A stretch of 64,000 nt of DNA. It comes from JAOPZW01 sp963806015. Its GTDB lineage: Bacteria > Actinomycetota > Thermoleophilia > Solirubrobacterales > Solirubrobacteraceae. Location: the NCBI GenBank assembly GCA_963806015.1, contig CAWDWM010000004.1, forward strand, positions 310,001-374,000, read 5' to 3'. The position numbers were made by a program, and so were the translations under genes. Each line of letters starts with the position of its first letter. Within the stretch, counting starts at the first letter, position 1. The notes beneath the pieces were generated by a model. The model saw nothing but the letters and a program-made list of their open reading frames with translations, was not told the DNA's origin and ran no database searches. Shown here one piece after another: positions 15,941 to 24,176 of the stretch.

Positions 15941-17509
15941 TTACGTCCCGGTAATCAGGTTGATGTCGTCGGGATTGACCAGGTCGTCGACGGTCCAGCC
16001 GTCGAGGTCGTACTCCGCCATGCACTGCTCGGCGAAGCCCTTCATGCGGTCGACGGTGCCGTCGCCCTGCGCCATCCACCAGCACTCCAGGCGCGTGAGC
16101 TCGTGGCTGCCGGAGTAGGTGCGCTCGTAGAGCTCGTGGCGGCCGCCGAACTCCGACCCCACGGCGTCCCACAGGAGCTTGACGACCTTGATCTTGTCGA
16201 TCGCCTCGTAGCCGTTGGAGCCGCGGTAGAACTGGTCGAGCAGGGGCCGCAGCTCCTCGTTCTTCCAGTCGACGGCGTGTGAGGGCTGGACGATCATCGC
16301 GCCCGCGACCTGGTTCTCGATGATCTCCTTGATCTTCGGGATCGCGATGTTCGAGAGGATCCGGTAGGCCGAGCCCGCCTGGTTGTTGGGAATGACGCTC
16401 CCCTCGGCCGACGGGACCGGGTTGTGGCACATGGCGTCGGTCAGCGCCCAGAAGGTGTTGCGCCAGGCGAGGATCTCGCCGACGCTCGCCTGGATGCCGC
16501 GGAAGGCGATCGTCCCCGTCGCCTCGAGCGCCTTGATGAAGACGCCGGCGAGGAAGTCGAGCTTGACGGCCAGGCGCGTGCAGCCCTGGAGCATCGCCCG
16601 CCAGATGAACCCCGTGAGGTGGTAGGTGCTGGCGATCTCGAGGTTGCGGTAGATCAGGAAGTTCTCCCACGGGATCAGCGCGTCGTCGAACATCAAGACC
16701 GAGTCGTTCTCGTCGAAGCGGCTGGAGAGCGGGTAGTCGAACGGGCTGCCGACCGCCGCGGCCGAGAACTCGTAGGAGGGCCGGCACAGCAGCTTGATGT
16801 TCGGGTGGTCCATCGGCGCGAAGAAGGAGAGCGCGTACTCCTCCTTCTTGATCGGGACGTTCCCGTGGTAGGAGACGAAGTTGTAGTTGGAGAGCGCCGA
16901 ACCCGTGGCCACCATCTTCGCGCCGCGGACGACGACGCCCTCGTCGGTCTCCTTGACCGCGTGGATGAAGACGTCGGAGACCTCGTGGATGTCCTTGTCG
17001 CGGTCGACCGGCGGGTTCACGAGCGTGTGGTTCATGAAGTACACGCGCTCCTGGGCCTCCTTGTACCAGCGGCGCGCGTTGTCGGCGAAGGGCGCGTAGT
17101 AGTCCGCGTTGGGCCCATAGGTGGCCAGGAACGCGGCCTTGTAGTCGGGGCTGCGCCCCATCCAGCCGTAGGTCAGCCGCTGCCAGGCCGCGATCGCATC
17201 GCGCCCGGCGACGAGGTCGGCGGCCGAGTGCGGGGCCTTGAAGAACGGGTGCGTGTAGCCACCGCTGCCGGTGTCGGTCTCGGTGGTCAGCACGTCCTTG
17301 GTGGCGGGGTCGTGCAGCGCGTTGTAGAGCCGCGCGATCGACCGCACGCTGTTGCGGAACGCCGGGTGCGTCGTGACGTCCTCCACCCGCTTGCCGTGGA
17401 TGTAGATCTGCCGGCCGTCGCGCAGGCTCTCGACGTACTCGTCCCCGTTCATGGGGCGCGACACGGTCTCGTCGCTGCTCGACTGGTCGCCTCGGACGTC
17501 TAGCGACAT
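15941..17509 (-). CDS. 4-hydroxyphenylacetate 3-hydroxylase-like monooxygenase (HpaB family)
   Basis: 522-aa large component of a two-component FADH2-dependent aromatic hydroxylase. Family features in order: MNGDEYVESLRDGRQIYIHGKRVEDV (N-terminal), VYFMNHTLVNPPVDRDK, GAKMVATGSALSNYNFV (substrate/flavin region) and the late EAIDKIKVVKLLWDAVGSEFGGRHELYER. ATG at 17509 follows GGAGG with a 6-nt spacer and was chosen over an upstream GTG. Requires a flavin reductase, probably the convergent gene at 15185. Preceded on the same strand by an XRE-cupin regulator. Confidence 0.9.
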   Translation of the reverse strand: MSLDVRGDQSSSDETVSRPMNGDEYVESLRDGRQIYIHGKRVEDVTTHPAFRNSVRSIARLYNALHDPATKDVLTTETDTGSGGYTHPFFKAPHSAADLVAGRDAIAAWQRLTYGWMGRSPDYKAAFLATYGPNADYYAPFADNARRWYKEAQERVYFMNHTLVNPPVDRDKDIHEVSDVFIHAVKETDEGVVVRGAKMVATGSALSNYNFVSYHGNVPIKKEEYALSFFAPMDHPNIKLLCRPSYEFSAAAVGSPFDYPLSSRFDENDSVLMFDDALIPWENFLIYRNLEIASTYHLTGFIWRAMLQGCTRLAVKLDFLAGVFIKALEATGTIAFRGIQASVGEILAWRNTFWALTDAMCHNPVPSAEGSVIPNNQAGSAYRILSNIAIPKIKEIIENQVAGAMIVQPSHAVDWKNEELRPLLDQFYRGSNGYEAIDKIKVVKLLWDAVGSEFGGRHELYERTYSGSHELTRLECWWMAQGDGTVDRMKGFAEQCMAEYDLDGWTVDDLVNPDDINLITGT

Positions 17510-17550
17510 GGGAAGCCTCCTCTTCGACCAACCCGGGTGAGCGGTGCCGA

Positions 17551-17564
17551 GTGTACGTTCACAC
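17551..17564. promoter_or_regulatory. Inverted repeat upstream of the HpaB-like gene
   Basis: GTGT-N6-ACAC centred about 48 nt upstream of the hydroxylase start, in the 108-nt gap after the XRE-cupin regulator gene. TACACT on the minus strand could be a -10 element. A possible operator for that regulator; weak evidence. Confidence 0.3.
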
Positions 17565-17617
17565 TGGACACCTGGCGGGGCCACCATACGCGCGCGCCCC
17601 CGCCGCTGTCAACGTGG

Positions 17618-18328
17618 CTACGCCGGGCCTGAGGCCGGCTCGCGCGCGGCGTCGAGCGCGACCTTGCGGGCATCGCCCTGCGAGCGTCCCACGACGAACC
17701 AGATCGCCTCGACCGGCTCCGAGCCGGCGTTCTCCAGGCGATGCGGGCGCGAGGACTCGAAGGCGATGGAGTCGCCGGGACCGAGCTCGTGCTCGTCGTC
17801 GAAGCCGATGGTGACGCGCAGGCGCCCCGAGAGCACGAGCCCGTACTCGCGGCCCATGTGGCGCATGTGCGTCCCCTCGCGGCTCGAGGCGCCGCCGACC
17901 TCGTAGACGACATAGAGGAAGTCGGCGTCGGGCTCGGCCGTCGGCGTGAGCCGTTCCCAGCGGACGCCCGACTCGAGCTCGATGCGCTTGCGCGTGTCAT
18001 GCGGCTGGACGAGCGTCGCGCCGGCCTCCTCGTTCCCGGCGAGGTCCGACGCGCGCGTGGCGGCCGCCGCGGTCCGCTGCGCGCCGAAGAGCTCGTCGAG
18101 CGACATCTCGAGCTCCGAGACGATCGCGTACAGCGTGCCCACGGAGGGCCGCGAGCGGCCGGTCTCGATCTGCGACAGGGCGCTGGGCGAGATCTCCAGC
18201 CGGCGCGCCAGCTCGCGCAGGCTCAGGCCGTGGCGCTCGCGCTCGGAGCGCAGGCGCTGGCCGACGCCGTCCTGGAAGTCCGACGTGAGGTCGCGCAGAC
18301 GCTTGGCTCCGGTCGACTCAGCGGGCAT
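17618..18328 (-). CDS. XRE-family regulator with C-terminal cupin domain
   Basis: 236 aa. N-terminal helix-turn-helix (about 18-78): VGQRLRSERERHGLSLRELARRLEISPSALSQIETGRSRPSV. C-terminal cupin (about 125-220) with a strand pattern ending HELGPGDSIAFESSRPHRLEN, the usual ligand-binding half of such regulators. Members often control degradation of amines, amino acids or aromatic compounds. It is upstream of and co-directional with the HpaB-like gene, which it may regulate. Confidence 0.88.
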   Translation of the reverse strand: MPAESTGAKRLRDLTSDFQDGVGQRLRSERERHGLSLRELARRLEISPSALSQIETGRSRPSVGTLYAIVSELEMSLDELFGAQRTAAAATRASDLAGNEEAGATLVQPHDTRKRIELESGVRWERLTPTAEPDADFLYVVYEVGGASSREGTHMRHMGREYGLVLSGRLRVTIGFDDEHELGPGDSIAFESSRPHRLENAGSEPVEAIWFVVGRSQGDARKVALDAAREPASGPA

Positions 18329-18396
18329 CGGCGATCCACTGTAACCGTCGGGCGGCGCGAATGTCCAGAGTCACTGCACAGCCGAATGCGGCCGTC

Positions 18397-18882
18397 TCAG
18401 CCGATCGGCTGCGAGGCGTCGCGCCCGTCCGCCGACAGCCACGGGTAGCGGTCGGTGTCCGCCCCCGCGTAGTCGGGATCCAGGTAGATGAAGCAGCGCT
18501 GGATGAGGAAGTCGCGCACCTCGAAGACGTCGCACCAGCGGCCGGCGTGGGTGACGCCCGCGCGCCATACGCCGTCCTCGTGCTCGCCGTAGCTCGTGCC
18601 CTCGCAGGCGAAGGTGTCGGTGCCGGTCATGATCCAGTTGAAGCTCGCGTAGTCGTGACGGATCGCCTTCAGCGTCCCGCCGACGTCGGTGAAGCACTGG
18701 CCGATCGCCTCCTTGCCGTTGGCCAGCCCCCACTTCGAGAAGAACACCTGGGCGTCGTCGGCGAAGAGGTCGAGGATGCTCGCCCCGGTCGACGTGACGC
18801 CGCCGTTGTCGAACGCCTTCAGGTACTCCAGCGCGACCGACTTGCGCTGCTCATCCGTCATCGTCTGCTGAGCGACGGCCAT
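18397..18882 (-). CDS. SnoaL-like / NTF2-fold protein
   Basis: 161-aa protein with the NTF2-like alpha+beta cone pattern: ALEYLKAFDNGG, ILDLFADDAQVFFSKWG, a central FNWIMTGTDTFACEGTSYGEH strand region and VFEVRDFLIQRCFIYLDPDYAG. Such domains are isomerase- or cyclase-like or bind small ligands. No catalytic assignment is possible. Located upstream of the XRE-cupin and HpaB-like genes on the same strand, so possibly part of the same catabolic unit. Confidence 0.75.
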   Translation of the reverse strand: MAVAQQTMTDEQRKSVALEYLKAFDNGGVTSTGASILDLFADDAQVFFSKWGLANGKEAIGQCFTDVGGTLKAIRHDYASFNWIMTGTDTFACEGTSYGEHEDGVWRAGVTHAGRWCDVFEVRDFLIQRCFIYLDPDYAGADTDRYPWLSADGRDASQPIG

Positions 18883-19046
18883 GCTCCACCTCCTGGTTTG
18901 CGCGGCGACACTCTCATCCCGCTTCCGGCGCTGTCAAGGAGCAACGCACGTCGCGAACCCCGGGAAGGATGTCGGCGCCCCGGCGTCCTTGGATCCAGAC
19001 CCGGACTCCCCCCGTTCCAGGTCCGGCTCACACAGGAGGGATGCCT

Positions 19047-19508
19047 ATGAAGCGTCTCGTGGCAGTAGCGGCCGTCCTCGTACTGGGTGTCGGCGCCTTC
19101 GCCGTCGCCGCCCTCGCCGCCACGGCCCCGACCAAGCCCGCCACCATCAAGGTGCGCAGCGTGTCGCTGGGCAAGATCCTCGTCAACGGCAACTCCCAGA
19201 CGCTCTATCTGTTCGAGAAGGACAAGAACGGCAAGAGCGCGTGCCCGGGCCAGTGCGCCAAGTTCTGGCCACCCGTGCTCACCAAGGGCAAGCCGATGGC
19301 GGGCAGCGGCGTGAAGTCCTCGCTGCTGGGCACGACCAAGCGCTCCGACGGCACCACCCAGGTGACCTACAACAAGCATCCCCTGTACCGGTTCCTCAAC
19401 GACAACAACAAGGTCGGCGCCACCAAGGGCGAGGGCGTCGATGCCTTCGGTGCCGAGTGGTACGTCGTCGGGACCAACGGCAAGAAGATCGAGAAGAAGG
19501 GGTCTTAG
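19047..19508 (+). CDS. Secreted COG4315-like repeat protein
   Basis: 153-aa exported protein. Signal peptide residues 1-26 (MKRLVAVAAVLVLGVGAFAV...LAA). The rest has two copies of the Lipoprotein_15-type repeat: LYLFEKDKNGKSACPGQCAKFWPP and later HPLYRFLNDNNKVGATKGEGVDAFGAEWYVV. Function of the family is unknown. ATG at 19047 is chosen because AGGAGG (19034-19039) lies 7 nt upstream. Confidence 0.85.
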   Translation: MKRLVAVAAVLVLGVGAFAVAALAATAPTKPATIKVRSVSLGKILVNGNSQTLYLFEKDKNGKSACPGQCAKFWPPVLTKGKPMAGSGVKSSLLGTTKRSDGTTQVTYNKHPLYRFLNDNNKVGATKGEGVDAFGAEWYVVGTNGKKIEKKGS

Positions 19509-19579
19509 CTCGGTGAGGACGCGGGCGCGAGCGCCCGTGCACCGATGACGGCGGGCGATAGCCCGGCCGCGACAGCCGA

Positions 19580-19606
19580 GGGGGCGGAGCTCACAGCTCC
19601 GCCCCC
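19580..19606. terminator. Bidirectional hairpin between convergent genes
   Basis: GGGGGCGGAGCT-CAC-AGCTCCGCCCCC, a perfect 12-bp stem with a 3-nt loop, 71 nt after the COG4315-like gene and overlapping the stop codon of the convergent hydrolase. It lacks a U tract, so it may act with Rho or as an RNA 3'-end stabiliser. Confidence 0.6.
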
Positions 19607-20385
19607 CCGGTGGCCTCCGCGATGACCTTCGACAGCTGGCCGCCCTGCCACGCGATCGGCGAGCGCCCCGGCTCCTCCACCACGAGCCGCGCGCCGGGGA
19701 TGACGCGCGCGTAGTCCTCCCCCACGCTCAGCGGGTGCCCGGGATCGACCTCGTCACGGTCGGCGACGATCACCGTCGGCGCCTCGATGGCCGCCAGGTC
19801 GTGCAGCGTGCCGAACGGGCGCGAGCGCGGCACCGCGCGCAGCGCGTCGGCCACCGCCTCGAGATGCTCATGGGCACCCAAGCGCTGGTGCAGCACCTTC
19901 ACCACCGTCTCGCGCCATGCCTCCAGCACCCCCGGATCGCCGTAAGCCTCGACGAAGCCCTCCACCCCGCCGTCGCGCAGGCCTTCGGCCAGCGCATCCC
20001 AGCGGGCCAGGCGCGCGGGATCGTCGTTGTCCACGGGGTCGTAGGCGGGCGTGATCACCACCAGGGCCGCCGCGCGCTCGGGGTACTCCATCGCGAAGCG
20101 CAGCAGCGTGTGCGCCCCCATCGACGCCCCCGCGAGCACCGCGCGCTCGAGCCCGCGCTCGTCCATGACGCGGCGCAGGTCGTCCACCAGGTCGTCGTAG
20201 CCATAGGCCTCCGGCGCGGGCGCCGGATCGCTGCGCCCGTGCCCGCGCGCGTCGTAGGCGATCACGCGGTGCCCGGAGCGCTCCAGCACCTTGGAGCCCA
20301 TGACCACGTAGCGGTGCGTCGCGGTCAGCCCGTGCAGCAGCACGACCGGGATGCCCTCGCCCGCCTCCTCGACGTAGAGGTCCAC
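19591..20385 (-). CDS. Alpha/beta hydrolase
   Basis: 264-aa alpha/beta hydrolase fold enzyme: oxyanion HGLTATH, GHGRSDP, nucleophile elbow GASMG (Ser), acid D in IVADRDEVDPGHP; the usual final His is not obvious (VEEPGRSPIAWQ), so the triad may be incomplete. Start GTG at 20385 follows the family pattern (VDLYVEEAGEGIPVVLLHG). Substrate unknown. Its promoter region is shared with the divergent thioredoxin-like gene only 24 nt away. Confidence 0.82.
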   Translation of the reverse strand: MDLYVEEAGEGIPVVLLHGLTATHRYVVMGSKVLERSGHRVIAYDARGHGRSDPAPAPEAYGYDDLVDDLRRVMDERGLERAVLAGASMGAHTLLRFAMEYPERAAALVVITPAYDPVDNDDPARLARWDALAEGLRDGGVEGFVEAYGDPGVLEAWRETVVKVLHQRLGAHEHLEAVADALRAVPRSRPFGTLHDLAAIEAPTVIVADRDEVDPGHPLSVGEDYARVIPGARLVVEEPGRSPIAWQGGQLSKVIAEATGGAEL

Positions 20386-20409
20386 GGCCGGAGTCCTATC
20401 ATCGAGGCC

Positions 20410-21153
20410 ATGGCCGTCATCGACGTCACCGAACAGGACTTCGAGCAGGAAGTGATCGAGCGTTCGCGCACGACGCCCGTCGTGGTCGACTTCTGGGCCG
20501 AATGGTGCGGCCCGTGCCGCGCGCTGGGACCGGTCCTCGAGAAGGCCGCCACCGCGCGTGAGGGCGACGTGATCCTCGCCAAGCTCGACACCGATGCCAA
20601 TCCTGCGATCGCGCAGGCCTTCGGCATCCAGGGCATCCCCGCCGTCAAGGCGTTCAAGGACGGCCGCGTCGTCGACGAGTTCGTCGGCGTCCAGCCGCCG
20701 GCCAACGTCGAGCGCTTCTTCGACGCGCTGGTCCCCAGCGAGGCCGACGCGCTGGTGACCGAGGGCGACGAGGCGTCGCTGCGCCGCGCGCTGGAGATCG
20801 ACCCCGGGCGCGCCGACGCCGCCGTCCCGCTCGCCCGCCTGCTGCACGGCCGCGGCGAGTCCGAGGAGGCGCAGGCCCTGCTGGCCAACGTCAGCGGCTC
20901 GTTCACCGCCGACGGCCTGGCCGCGCGCATGCGCCTCGAGCAGGCCGAGGACCTCGACCTGGCCGACGCCTTCAAGGCGCTCGACGAGGGCGACACCGAA
21001 CGCGCCGTGGACCTGCTCATCGGCGCGCTGGCGTCGGCCGACGGCCACAAGGACGACGTGCGCCGGGTGGTCGTCGGCGCCCTCGACGAGCTCGGCGTCG
21101 ACCACCCGCTGGCGCGCGACGCCCGGCGCCGGCTGGCGGCCGCGCTGTACTAA
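20410..21153 (+). CDS. Thioredoxin-domain tetratricopeptide protein (CnoX/YbbN-like)
   Basis: 247 aa. Thioredoxin domain (about 1-110) with the redox motif WCGPC in VDFWAEWCGPCRALGP and cis-Pro in GIQGIPAVKAF; followed by TPR-like helices (about 120-247) as in YbbN/CnoX, a chaperone-redox protein that protects folding substrates from oxidation. The CxxC is intact, so it may be a real oxidoreductase. ATG is 7 nt downstream of TATCAT (20397-20402), supporting a leaderless start. Confidence 0.9.
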   Translation: MAVIDVTEQDFEQEVIERSRTTPVVVDFWAEWCGPCRALGPVLEKAATAREGDVILAKLDTDANPAIAQAFGIQGIPAVKAFKDGRVVDEFVGVQPPANVERFFDALVPSEADALVTEGDEASLRRALEIDPGRADAAVPLARLLHGRGESEEAQALLANVSGSFTADGLAARMRLEQAEDLDLADAFKALDEGDTERAVDLLIGALASADGHKDDVRRVVVGALDELGVDHPLARDARRRLAAALY

Positions 21154-21947
21154 GCGAGGACGTGGGAGCGGACGATCGCCGCGCTGCGCTCGGGCTGCTC
21201 CCACCAGAACATGTGCCCCACGCCCTCGAGCAGTTCGAGGCGCGCGTGCGGGATCAGGCGTGCGATGAGCTCGCCGTTGACCACCGGGAGCATCCGGTCC
21301 TCGGTGCCGTGCACCACCAGCGTCGGCGCCTCGATCGAGCCCAGGCGCGCGCTCGTGTCGTGGCCCATGACCGCCTGCATCTGCAGCATGATCACCGGCA
21401 CCGCCACCGGCAGCGCCGTGGCCATCGCCTCGAACCGCGCCCAGTGCGCCTCTTCGGCCACGTAGGCGACCGAGAGGTTGGCCGCGAAGCCCACGCGCAA
21501 AGCCCGCTCGCGGTCGCCGGACAGTAGCGCGCCCGCCAGCTCCTGGATCAGCGCGGGGTCGGCGAGCTGCGCGTCCGCCCCGCCCGGATAGGTGCAGCCG
21601 AGGGTCAGGGTGCGGATCCGCTGGGGGTGGCGCAGCGCGAGCTCCTGGGCCACCATGCCGCCCATCGAGATCCCGACCACGTGCGCGCGCTCCCACTCGA
21701 GCGCGTCCAACAGGCCCGCGGCGTCGTCGGCCAGCTGCGCGATGGTGAACGGCTGGTCCGTCGGCGACGAGGTCCCGACGCCGCGGTGGTCATAGGCGAC
21801 GACGTCCACACCGTCGCCCAGGCCGGCCAGGAAGGCGTCGCCCCAGGCCAGGTGGGTGCCGCTCATGCCCTGGATGAGCAGGACCGGCTCACCGGCGCCA
21901 TGGCGCTCGTAGTACAGCGAGGTCCCGTCGACGGCGGCGTGCGGCAT
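21150..21947 (-). CDS. Alpha/beta hydrolase
   Basis: 265-aa hydrolase similar to 3-oxoadipate enol-lactonase or aryl esterases: oxyanion region LIQGMSGTHLAW, GVGTSS, nucleophile elbow GISMGG, acid D in HGTEDRMLP and catalytic H in LEGVGHMFWWEQP. ATG at 21947 is chosen; TAGCGT ends 8 nt upstream and the longer reading frame is not family-like. Its stop overlaps the thioredoxin-like gene stop by 4 nt (convergent). Confidence 0.86.
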   Translation of the reverse strand: MPHAAVDGTSLYYERHGAGEPVLLIQGMSGTHLAWGDAFLAGLGDGVDVVAYDHRGVGTSSPTDQPFTIAQLADDAAGLLDALEWERAHVVGISMGGMVAQELALRHPQRIRTLTLGCTYPGGADAQLADPALIQELAGALLSGDRERALRVGFAANLSVAYVAEEAHWARFEAMATALPVAVPVIMLQMQAVMGHDTSARLGSIEAPTLVVHGTEDRMLPVVNGELIARLIPHARLELLEGVGHMFWWEQPERSAAIVRSHVLA

Positions 21948-21976
21948 GGCGGCGCACGCTACTAGCCTGCGCTCCC

Positions 21977-23119
21977 ATGCACCGCACCCGCTTCCCCGGC
22001 CTCGCCGATGGCTGGGCCCGTCTCGACGGCGCCGCCGGCACCCAGATGGTCGACGATGCCATCGAGGAGATGGCGGCCTGGATGCGCTCGGGCCACAACG
22101 CCAACCACGGCGGCGCCTTCCAGGCGGCACAGCGCACCGATGCGCTCGTCGCGCAAGCGCGCGCCTCGGTCGCGCGCCTGCTCGGAGGGACGCCCGAGGG
22201 CGTGGTCTTCGGCCCGTCGATGACGGCGCTGACCATGCGCTTCTCCGCCGCCATCGGGCGAACGCTCAAGCCCGGCGACGAGATCGTCTGCACGCGGCTG
22301 GACCACGACGCCAACGTCGCGCCGTGGCTCATCGCCGCCGAGCGCGCCGGCGCCCAGGTCCGCTTCGCCGAGCCCGACCGCGACACGCTCGAGCTGCCCG
22401 CCGCCGCCGTCGAGGCCGTGCTCTCGGAGCGCACGCGCTGGGTCGCGGTCACCGCGGCGTCCAACGCGGTCGGCACGATCCCCGATCTGCCCGGCATCGC
22501 CGCCGCCACGCGCAGCGCCGGCGCGCGGGTCTTCGTCGATGCCGTCCACGCCACGCCGCACCGCGCGATCGACGTCGCCGCCCTCGGCTGCGACGCGCTG
22601 GCGTGCTCGGCCTACAAGTGGTTCGGGCCGCATATCGGGATCCTGTGGGCGCGCCCGGACCTGCTGGCCGACCTCGGGCCCGACAAGCTGCGCCCCTCTC
22701 CGGACACCGTGCCCGACCGCTGGGAGCTCGGCACGCTGCCCTTCGAGTCGCTGGTCGGGGTCCGCGCGGCCGCCGACTTCATGCTCGCGCTCGACCGCGA
22801 GGCCCTGCGCGCCCATGAGGACCGGCTGCTGGCGCAGATGGTCGAGGGGCTGGGGTCGATCGGCGGCGTCACCGTGCACGGCGCGGCGCGCGACCGCACC
22901 GCCACGGTGATGTTCACGGTCGCCGGGCACCCCTCGCGCGACGTGGCCGCGGCGCTGGCGCTGGCGGAGGTCGCGGTCTGGCACGGCAACTACTACGCGC
23001 TCGAGCTCTCGCGCTGGCTGGGCCTGGAGCCCGACGGCGCCCTGCGCGCCGGCGTCGTCGCCTACAACGATCCCGGCGACGTCGACCGCATGCTCGAGGC
23101 GGTCGCCGGGCTCACGTAG
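21977..23119 (+). CDS. Cysteine-desulfurase-like PLP enzyme (class V aminotransferase)
   Basis: 380-aa fold-type I PLP enzyme of the cysteine desulfurase-like subgroup. PLP Lys in ACSAYKWFGPHIG, D/H in FVDAVHATPH, and GTLPFESLVG. A canonical catalytic Cys loop as in IscS/SufS is not evident, so sulfur transfer is uncertain. No Fe-S assembly genes lie nearby. Its 3' end overlaps the convergent permuted-papain gene by 8 nt. Confidence 0.85.
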   Translation: MHRTRFPGLADGWARLDGAAGTQMVDDAIEEMAAWMRSGHNANHGGAFQAAQRTDALVAQARASVARLLGGTPEGVVFGPSMTALTMRFSAAIGRTLKPGDEIVCTRLDHDANVAPWLIAAERAGAQVRFAEPDRDTLELPAAAVEAVLSERTRWVAVTAASNAVGTIPDLPGIAAATRSAGARVFVDAVHATPHRAIDVAALGCDALACSAYKWFGPHIGILWARPDLLADLGPDKLRPSPDTVPDRWELGTLPFESLVGVRAAADFMLALDREALRAHEDRLLAQMVEGLGSIGGVTVHGAARDRTATVMFTVAGHPSRDVAAALALAEVAVWHGNYYALELSRWLGLEPDGALRAGVVAYNDPGDVDRMLEAVAGLT

Positions 23120-23855
23120 CCGGATCGCTCGACGGCCGGCGCGGGCGCTTGGGCAGGCGCAGCCGCGGCCGCGACGCCGGCGTCGGCCCGTCACCGTCGA
23201 CCTCGGTCGGCGCGAGATCCGGCACCGACACGGCGACCTCGCCCCCGAGCACGAACGGCGGCACGAGCTCCAGGCCATCGCCGCTCCAGAAGCGCCCGGG
23301 GTCGTACCAGCTGGGCGGTCGCTCGCTCGGGAGCAGGCCCATGTACTGGTAGGTCGTGGCGACCAGCTCGGCGCAGTAGATCGCCTCCATCGACTGCTGC
23401 GGGCGCCGGCGCACGCGCCCGGTGGCCCACTGGCGCGCCAGGCCCATGCTGGTCGGGAAGGCGCGGCCGTCGTAGCGCTGGATGATCTCCATGAGCCGGT
23501 CCTCGTGCTCGCGCTCGATCTTGCCCTCCAGCGGGCGCACCCACCCGCGCTGCCCATGGCGGTGCTTCCAGGTCGTCACGGCGTCGGCGAGCTTGTGCAG
23601 TTGCACCCCGCGCTGGTGCTCGCCGGTCCACACGTCGGGCAGCGAGCGCCCCAGCTCGGCGTGCCACAGCAACGGGGGCAGGTCGTCGAGCGCGACGACC
23701 ATGCCGACATGGTTGACCGGCGCATTGGTGACCGTGCGAATGGCGATGTCGGCCACCGACGCGCCACGGAAGAGCCACACATCGCCGGTCGAGGCGATGG
23801 CGACGGCGTCGTCGAGGGGCAGCTCCGTACCGGTCACGGTCGGTAACTTACGCAC
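23112..23855 (-). CDS. Permuted NlpC/P60 (YiiX-like) cysteine hydrolase-like protein
   Basis: 247-aa protein with the circularly permuted papain-like arrangement: H in NAPVNHVGMVVAL (about residue 49) early and C in EAIYCAELVATTYQYMG (about residue 160) late. No signal peptide. Substrates of such proteins include lipids or amide bonds; activity is not predictable. The long proline/arginine-rich tail is not conserved. Start is uncertain: GTG 23855 or GTG 23837; the former would leave 2 nt to the divergent gene. Confidence 0.75.
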   Translation of the reverse strand: MRKLPTVTGTELPLDDAVAIASTGDVWLFRGASVADIAIRTVTNAPVNHVGMVVALDDLPPLLWHAELGRSLPDVWTGEHQRGVQLHKLADAVTTWKHRHGQRGWVRPLEGKIEREHEDRLMEIIQRYDGRAFPTSMGLARQWATGRVRRRPQQSMEAIYCAELVATTYQYMGLLPSERPPSWYDPGRFWSGDGLELVPPFVLGGEVAVSVPDLAPTEVDGDGPTPASRPRLRLPKRPRRPSSDPAT

Positions 23856-23857
23856 CC

Positions 23858-24169
23858 ATGAAGGTGCCCTGGAAGATTGTCGGCCTCGCGGGCGTCGCCG
23901 GTGTGACGGCTGCCACCGGCGTGGTGGTCGCCCGCAAGCGCCGCGACCACACCGAATACGACCCCGACGAGCTGCGCGACCGGCTCCACAGCCGCGTCGC
24001 CGATGCCGCCGACGGCGAGGCGGACGCGGCGGCGCAGGCGCCCGCCGACGAGCCGGCGGCGGCGCACGTGCCCCCCGAAGCCGACAGCCACACGCACACG
24101 CCTCCTCACGGCGACAAGGCGGCGCAGGCGCCCGCCGACGAGCCGCCCGCCGACGAGCCGCCCGCCTGA
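23858..24169 (+). CDS. Small membrane-anchored low-complexity protein
   Basis: 103 aa. One N-terminal helix (about 5-24: WKIVGLAGVAGVTAATGVVV) followed by RKRRD as a cytoplasmic stop-transfer, then an acidic Ala/Pro/Glu-rich disordered tail. The tail contains a 28-nt exact direct repeat (24028-24055 and 24118-24145) encoding AAQAPADEP twice. No known family. TAACTT lies 8-9 nt before the ATG, consistent with a leaderless mRNA. Confidence 0.65.
   Translation: MKVPWKIVGLAGVAGVTAATGVVVARKRRDHTEYDPDELRDRLHSRVADAADGEADAAAQAPADEPAAAHVPPEADSHTHTPPHGDKAAQAPADEPPADEPPA
24028..24145 (+). repeat. 28-nt direct repeat in a coding tail
   Basis: Exact copies at 24028-24055 and 24118-24145, period 90 nt, both in the same reading frame of the small membrane-anchored protein. 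Probably slippage-prone low-complexity coding sequence. Confidence 0.7.
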
Positions 24170-24176
24170 CGCGCGC

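Noticed and set aside
15697..15954. Small plus-strand frame covering the palindromic element
   Set aside because: Begins inside the flavin reductase gene in another frame; its only pattern comes from translating the palindrome.
21977..23119. IscS/SufS function for the PLP enzyme
   Set aside because: No clear catalytic cysteine loop and no iron-sulfur assembly genes nearby; kept as cysteine-desulfurase-like.
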